From Ariolimax columbianus (Eukaryota > Mollusca > Gastropoda > Stylommatophora > Arionidae): a DNA stretch of 64,000 bases. Of the stretch, positions 57,541 to 64,000 are shown in pieces. Within the stretch, counting starts at the first letter, position 1. Every line of letters starts with the position of its first letter. Made by a program: the position numbers and the translations under genes. The notes under the pieces are model-generated. The model saw only the letters and a list, made by a program, of their open reading frames with translations, had not been told where the DNA came from and made no database searches. The stretch covers positions 37,301,793-37,365,792 of the forward strand of contig JAVGWX010000004.1 in assembly GCA_036924085.1 (NCBI GenBank), in the 5' to 3' direction.

Positions 57541-57734
57541 CTAACAAATTATTCTAGATATGGCGTGTTAACAGAATTTTTACTTACTTTTTATCCCCAG
57601 AACTGCTTTCAAATTGTTCAACTATTTTTTTGAGAAAATTAGTGATTGGTCTCAAATAGAGACATGAGCATTTATAGATTGATGTAAGGTAGCAGTTATC
57701 AAAAAAAGGTAACCTATAACAAACATTATTGTTG

Positions 57735-57950
57735 GGAATGAAGTGCTAGAAAATCCATTGCACAAGACCTCAGTTTTTTTTAATGAAATGGAGTGGCTAC
57801 TTCCCTTCCTGGCTGCCTTTCCTTACTTAATAGTAAACCAATACCCATTTACTGTTGGATTGCTTACAATGATACCACTCTGCTACCGAGATGCTCGAGG
57901 CAGCAGTAGAAATAGAATTATTTTTATTATGGTGCCCCATCAGTAATTTT
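57735..57950 (-). mobile_element. SINE family D-like fragment
   Basis: GAATGAAGTGCTAGAAAATC, GGAGTGGCTACTTCCCTTCC, CCAATACCCATTTACTGTTG, CTACCGAGATGCTCGAGGCA match the family D body layout, with a decayed head. Confidence 0.55.
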
Positions 57951-58740
57951 GTCTACATCCACCCCTACATATAATATTTATGCATGTATATGTTCGTATT
58001 ATAAATACGAAAAATAACTTTCAATACAAATCAGATATGTTACCAAATGTTTAACTTGCTGCTTGAACCTGACATTATGATGTGTGGCTCTGCTACACAG
58101 ACAAACAATACATTTGGCATTACTAATTTTGGATACACTCAGGTACATGAGACATATTCTACTGCAGCATGTATTTGAATTGTCTCAAATGAGTTGGTTA
58201 CACTTAAAAAAACATCTTAAAACTAATTAGTCACATTTGCATCAGCAATATGCGAGTACTGAAAGCCAAAGTGTCTTATTCTTACTGTACTGGTTGAAAG
58301 AAATCTGAAACAAACCTGGCTCATTTTAGCACCCAACTATATATATGGCACCACTCATTTATACTGTCCTGACAACCATGGCAGAGTAAATGACCTAGGA
58401 AGTTCTGTTTTGCAGATCTGATTGTCTCTACTTGTCCCTTTCTGTTATTGTTGACATGACCAGTAGAAGATTATAACTACACAGTAACTCTCTGCACTAA
58501 AATAGAGAGGCCCACATCAACTGAAACTTGGTTGGGTTCTGTCAAAACTTTGTCGACAAGAAAGAAAAACCGAAAGGAACCAAGTAACAGAATGACACAC
58601 GTAACAGCCAAAGACTATCATGAACATATTAGATGCTCAGAAAAAGCTATATTCTGAAGACAAATACTATCAGGTCTTCTGTGAACTTTTTATACAGAGA
58701 GATAGAACTACCAAAACATACAGGATATTTCTAGGAGTTC
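57951..58740. other. Unassigned sequence
   Basis: No repeat, domain or exon recognised. Confidence 0.4.
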
Positions 58741-58757
58741 CATGAATCCTGTTATTT

Positions 58758-59389
58758 CTTCTTCTTCTTCTTCGTACGCTGTCAGACGTCAACTTGAATT
58801 TGTTCAAAGAAAGCAGCAGTCATCCTGAGGCTGTCGACACTGCCATAGAGCTCATCTAGTGTTGTCACTGGTGATGGTCACATGTGCTTTCTCTGGTCCT
58901 CATATGTGGGGCAATTTTGCAGCAGATGTTCAGCGGTCGTTTTCCCTGTACCACAGGTGCATTTGTCAGTACCACCTATCTTCAGTTCATTGAATAGATG
59001 GTACCTCAGTCTGTTATGGCCTGTGCGGAGTCTGAAGACCACGACCTGCTCTCTTCTGTTCAACTGGTAATAGGCATCATTTTTTGTGTAGCCAGTATGC
59101 TCTGTTTCCCATTTGGCCATGTATCTGGCCCTAATAAACCTTTTGGACTCTTCGTAGGTCACACTAGAATCTGGTTGTGGTAACCTTGCACCTTCTTTTT
59201 TTGCCAGTCTGTCTGCCTCCTCATTGCCTTGAATGTTACAGTGGGATGGAACCCACTGTACCACTACTCTTTTTGGTGCGGACTGCTGGCATAGTTGACA
59301 GAGTACTGCTCTTAAATCATTAAGTTCTGTATTTTTCTGGCTTTTTAGGGCTGTAACCATGGACAGGGCATCTGTAAATAGGACTATCT
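58758..59389 (-). pseudogene. I-clade LINE copy D, 13/14-bp TSD
   Basis: AATCCTGTTATTT (58745-58757) and AATCCTGGTTATTT (59390-59403) flank it, differing by one G. Reads ALKSQKNTELNDLRAVLCQL, VVVQWVPSHCNIQGNEEADR, LRTGHNRLRYHLFNELKIGG, CGTGKTTAEHLLQNCPTYED, then LRMTAAFFEQIQVDV and a (GAA)n tail. 5'-truncated in RNase H. Confidence 0.92.
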
Positions 59390-59403
59390 AATCCTGGTTA
59401 TTT

Positions 59404-62174
<2,771 letters not shown>

Positions 62175-62781
62175 CAATATTTTAATACATCATAGTTAGT
62201 TTTCTTTCCACTTGTGCTGTTGAGTGTCAAGGGGAGCTTACGTCGTCTATCCTGCCCCAAGTGTGTTGCATCGGTCAATGTGAGCCCTTATCATTGCACA
62301 ATCAATCTAATGTCATCTATCCACCTGCCTTGCGGCTGCCCCCTTGCCCTGCAGCCAGATCTACCAACGCCGTAAGCCATCAGTGGAAGTTGATGAGGTT
62401 ACATTCGCATGAGATGACCAAACCAACTTATTTTCTCCCTGGAAATGAATTCAACACATGACGTAGTGCTAACCATAATTCGAATGTCGTCATTCCGCAT
62501 TCTGTCTCTCCTGGTAACACCGATGACCTTCCTCAAAATTTCATCTCAGAAGTCGTAATTCTGCTCTCACGCACCCTGGACAGAGGCCATGTTTGGCACT
62601 GGTAGCACAGAGTCGGCATAAATATATACATCAAACAACTATCTATTTGAGAATAATACATGCACTGGCTTCCTAACAAATACATGCACTAGATGCTTTC
62701 ATCATTGCCACTTTAGTTTTCATAACTCACTTTCATGGACAAAGAAAATAATGCGAAATATGAAACTTGGGTGCAAATATG

Positions 62782-63122
62782 GCTTGGCTTCGTTCGCTCT
62801 CAATCTCCCGCTACCAAACCCTGAAAAAGGCTTAAGTAGCAGAATGTAGTCCAGAGAACGGAATGCATTGTGTAATAGTTTACAGCTTGACTGTGATATT
62901 TGCATATTTCTGTCCAACACATCTGACTTCAGCAAGCATTTTTTAAAGTACCAGGTTAGCCTTCCCTCTTCGATCCCTTCTCCTTAGTCAGCCTGCTCTG
63001 TTGCAGTCTGATATCCAGGATCACCGCATGGAGGTGTAGAAGGGTTTTGGTAGCTCTGGTTCGCTGGCCCTGATGCTAGCAGTTAGCTATGGGTCGCTGA
63101 CCGCTGCAGCTCATGGCTGCTC
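62782..63122 (-). mobile_element. SINE family S5, 14-bp TSD
   Basis: TGGGTGCAAATATG at 62768-62781 and 63123-63136. Diagnostic blocks as in 30224-30587 (CGCTCTCAATCTCCCGCTAC, TGCAGCTCATGGCTGCTC at the 5' end); GAA tail reduced to GAACGAAG. Confidence 0.92.
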
Positions 63123-63469
63123 TGGGTGCAAATATGAAGAATGGATGCATGAAATGAGACTTCCTTTTTATGCCTTGAAAATGTGAACAAACAGCAAATA
63201 GTCTAGTATGTCAAGGAAATGGAGATTAATTATGTGTGGAATAAATTATTGATTCTTAATCTGTCAATAAACATGCAATATACAATTCATACTCAATATT
63301 ATTACAATAAAGGGGCACATAAATGTATGCACTAGATACACTTCATAACGTACTGGGTGACTTACATTGATGACTAAGTTAGAGACACAGTTAACTGAGC
63401 AACCAGATGGAACCAATTTCAGACATGTTGGAATATTTGTTTAAATTAATATTTTGTTGTCAATGTGAC

Positions 63470-64000
63470 AATGATACATAATGAGCTGGTATCAATGACA
63501 TAATGAGCTGGCTGACTCCATCAATAACATAATGTGCTGACTAACTCCATCAATAACATAATGTGCTGACTAACTCCATCAATGACATAATGTGCTGACT
63601 GACTCCATCAATGACATAATGTGCTGACTGACTCCATCAATGACATAATGTGGTGACTAACTCCATCAATGACATAATGAGCTGGCTGACTCCATCAATG
63701 ACATAATGTACTGACTAACTCCATCAATGACATAATGTGCTGACTGACTCCATTAATGACATAATGTGCTGACTAACTCCATCAATAACATAATGTGCTG
63801 ACTAACTCCATCAATGACATAATGTACTGACTAACTCCATCAATGACATAATGTGCTGACTGACTCCATCAATGACATAATGTGCTGACTAACTCCATCA
63901 ATAACATAATGTGCTGACTAACTCCATCAATGACATAATGTGCTGACTGACTCCATCAATGACATAATGTGCTGACTAACTCCATCAATAACATAATGTG
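63470..64000. repeat. 29-bp minisatellite, about 18 units, running off the window
   Basis: Unit: ATGACATAATGTGCTGACT, (G/A)ACTCCATCA. ATGAC/ATAAC and GACTGACTCC/GACTAACTCC variants alternate in sets of about 4-6 units, hinting at a higher-order period. The right end is outside the window. Confidence 0.95.

Overview
This window is eukaryotic, almost certainly metazoan. It has spliced exons with GT/AG borders, non-LTR retrotransposons of several clades, tRNA-derived SINEs, mariner transposons, long (TA)n tracts and very many minisatellites; there are no operons or ribosome binding sites. The style (I-clade LINEs with RNase H and a GAA tail, tRNA SINEs, dense minisatellites) suggests a mollusc, perhaps a heterobranch gastropod. 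That guess rests on recall and is weak.

The only host gene I can support is on the minus strand from about 13.2 kb down to 1.1 kb and continues off the left edge. It is a ZIP metal-ion transporter of the SLC39A14/SLC39A8 (LIV-1) type. Three consecutive coding exons were found by hand: signal peptide and ectodomain (12911-13192), the rest of the ectodomain (4383-4560) and TM1-TM2 (1120-1289). All splice phases agree, and the split codon at the second junction rebuilds the family hallmark RPSAVE-A-WGY.

Everything else I can read is mobile or repetitive DNA. Region by region: 1-13 kb holds the ZIP introns, filled with LINE fragments, a deleted mariner (7133-8055) and a LINE carrying three separate in-gene tandem expansions (8765-10860). 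13-29 kb holds minisatellites (28-57 bp units), SINEs and LINE 3' ends. 28.7-32.5 kb holds two LINEs, a SINE with perfect target-site duplications (TSDs) and a 719-bp retroelement with 13-bp TSDs. 36.2-38.2 kb is a 2-kb minisatellite with a 110-bp higher-order unit. 42-47 kb is a minus-strand L1/Tx1-like LINE swollen by arrays made from its own sequence. 48-54 kb is a nested stack: LINE in LINE, LINE in SINE, and array plus SINE in LINE. 55.9-57.2 kb is a mariner seated inside a (TA)n tract. 61.7-62.2 kb is a perfect 128-bp inverted repeat. The last 0.5 kb is a 29-bp satellite.

The main theme is that short segments of retroelement coding sequence have repeatedly been turned into local tandem arrays, at least seven times here. 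Long ORFs inside the arrays are by-products of repeat units without stops and are not listed as genes. Element names (family A-D, S5, S6) are my own labels. Boundaries are exact only where a TSD or splice site is stated.
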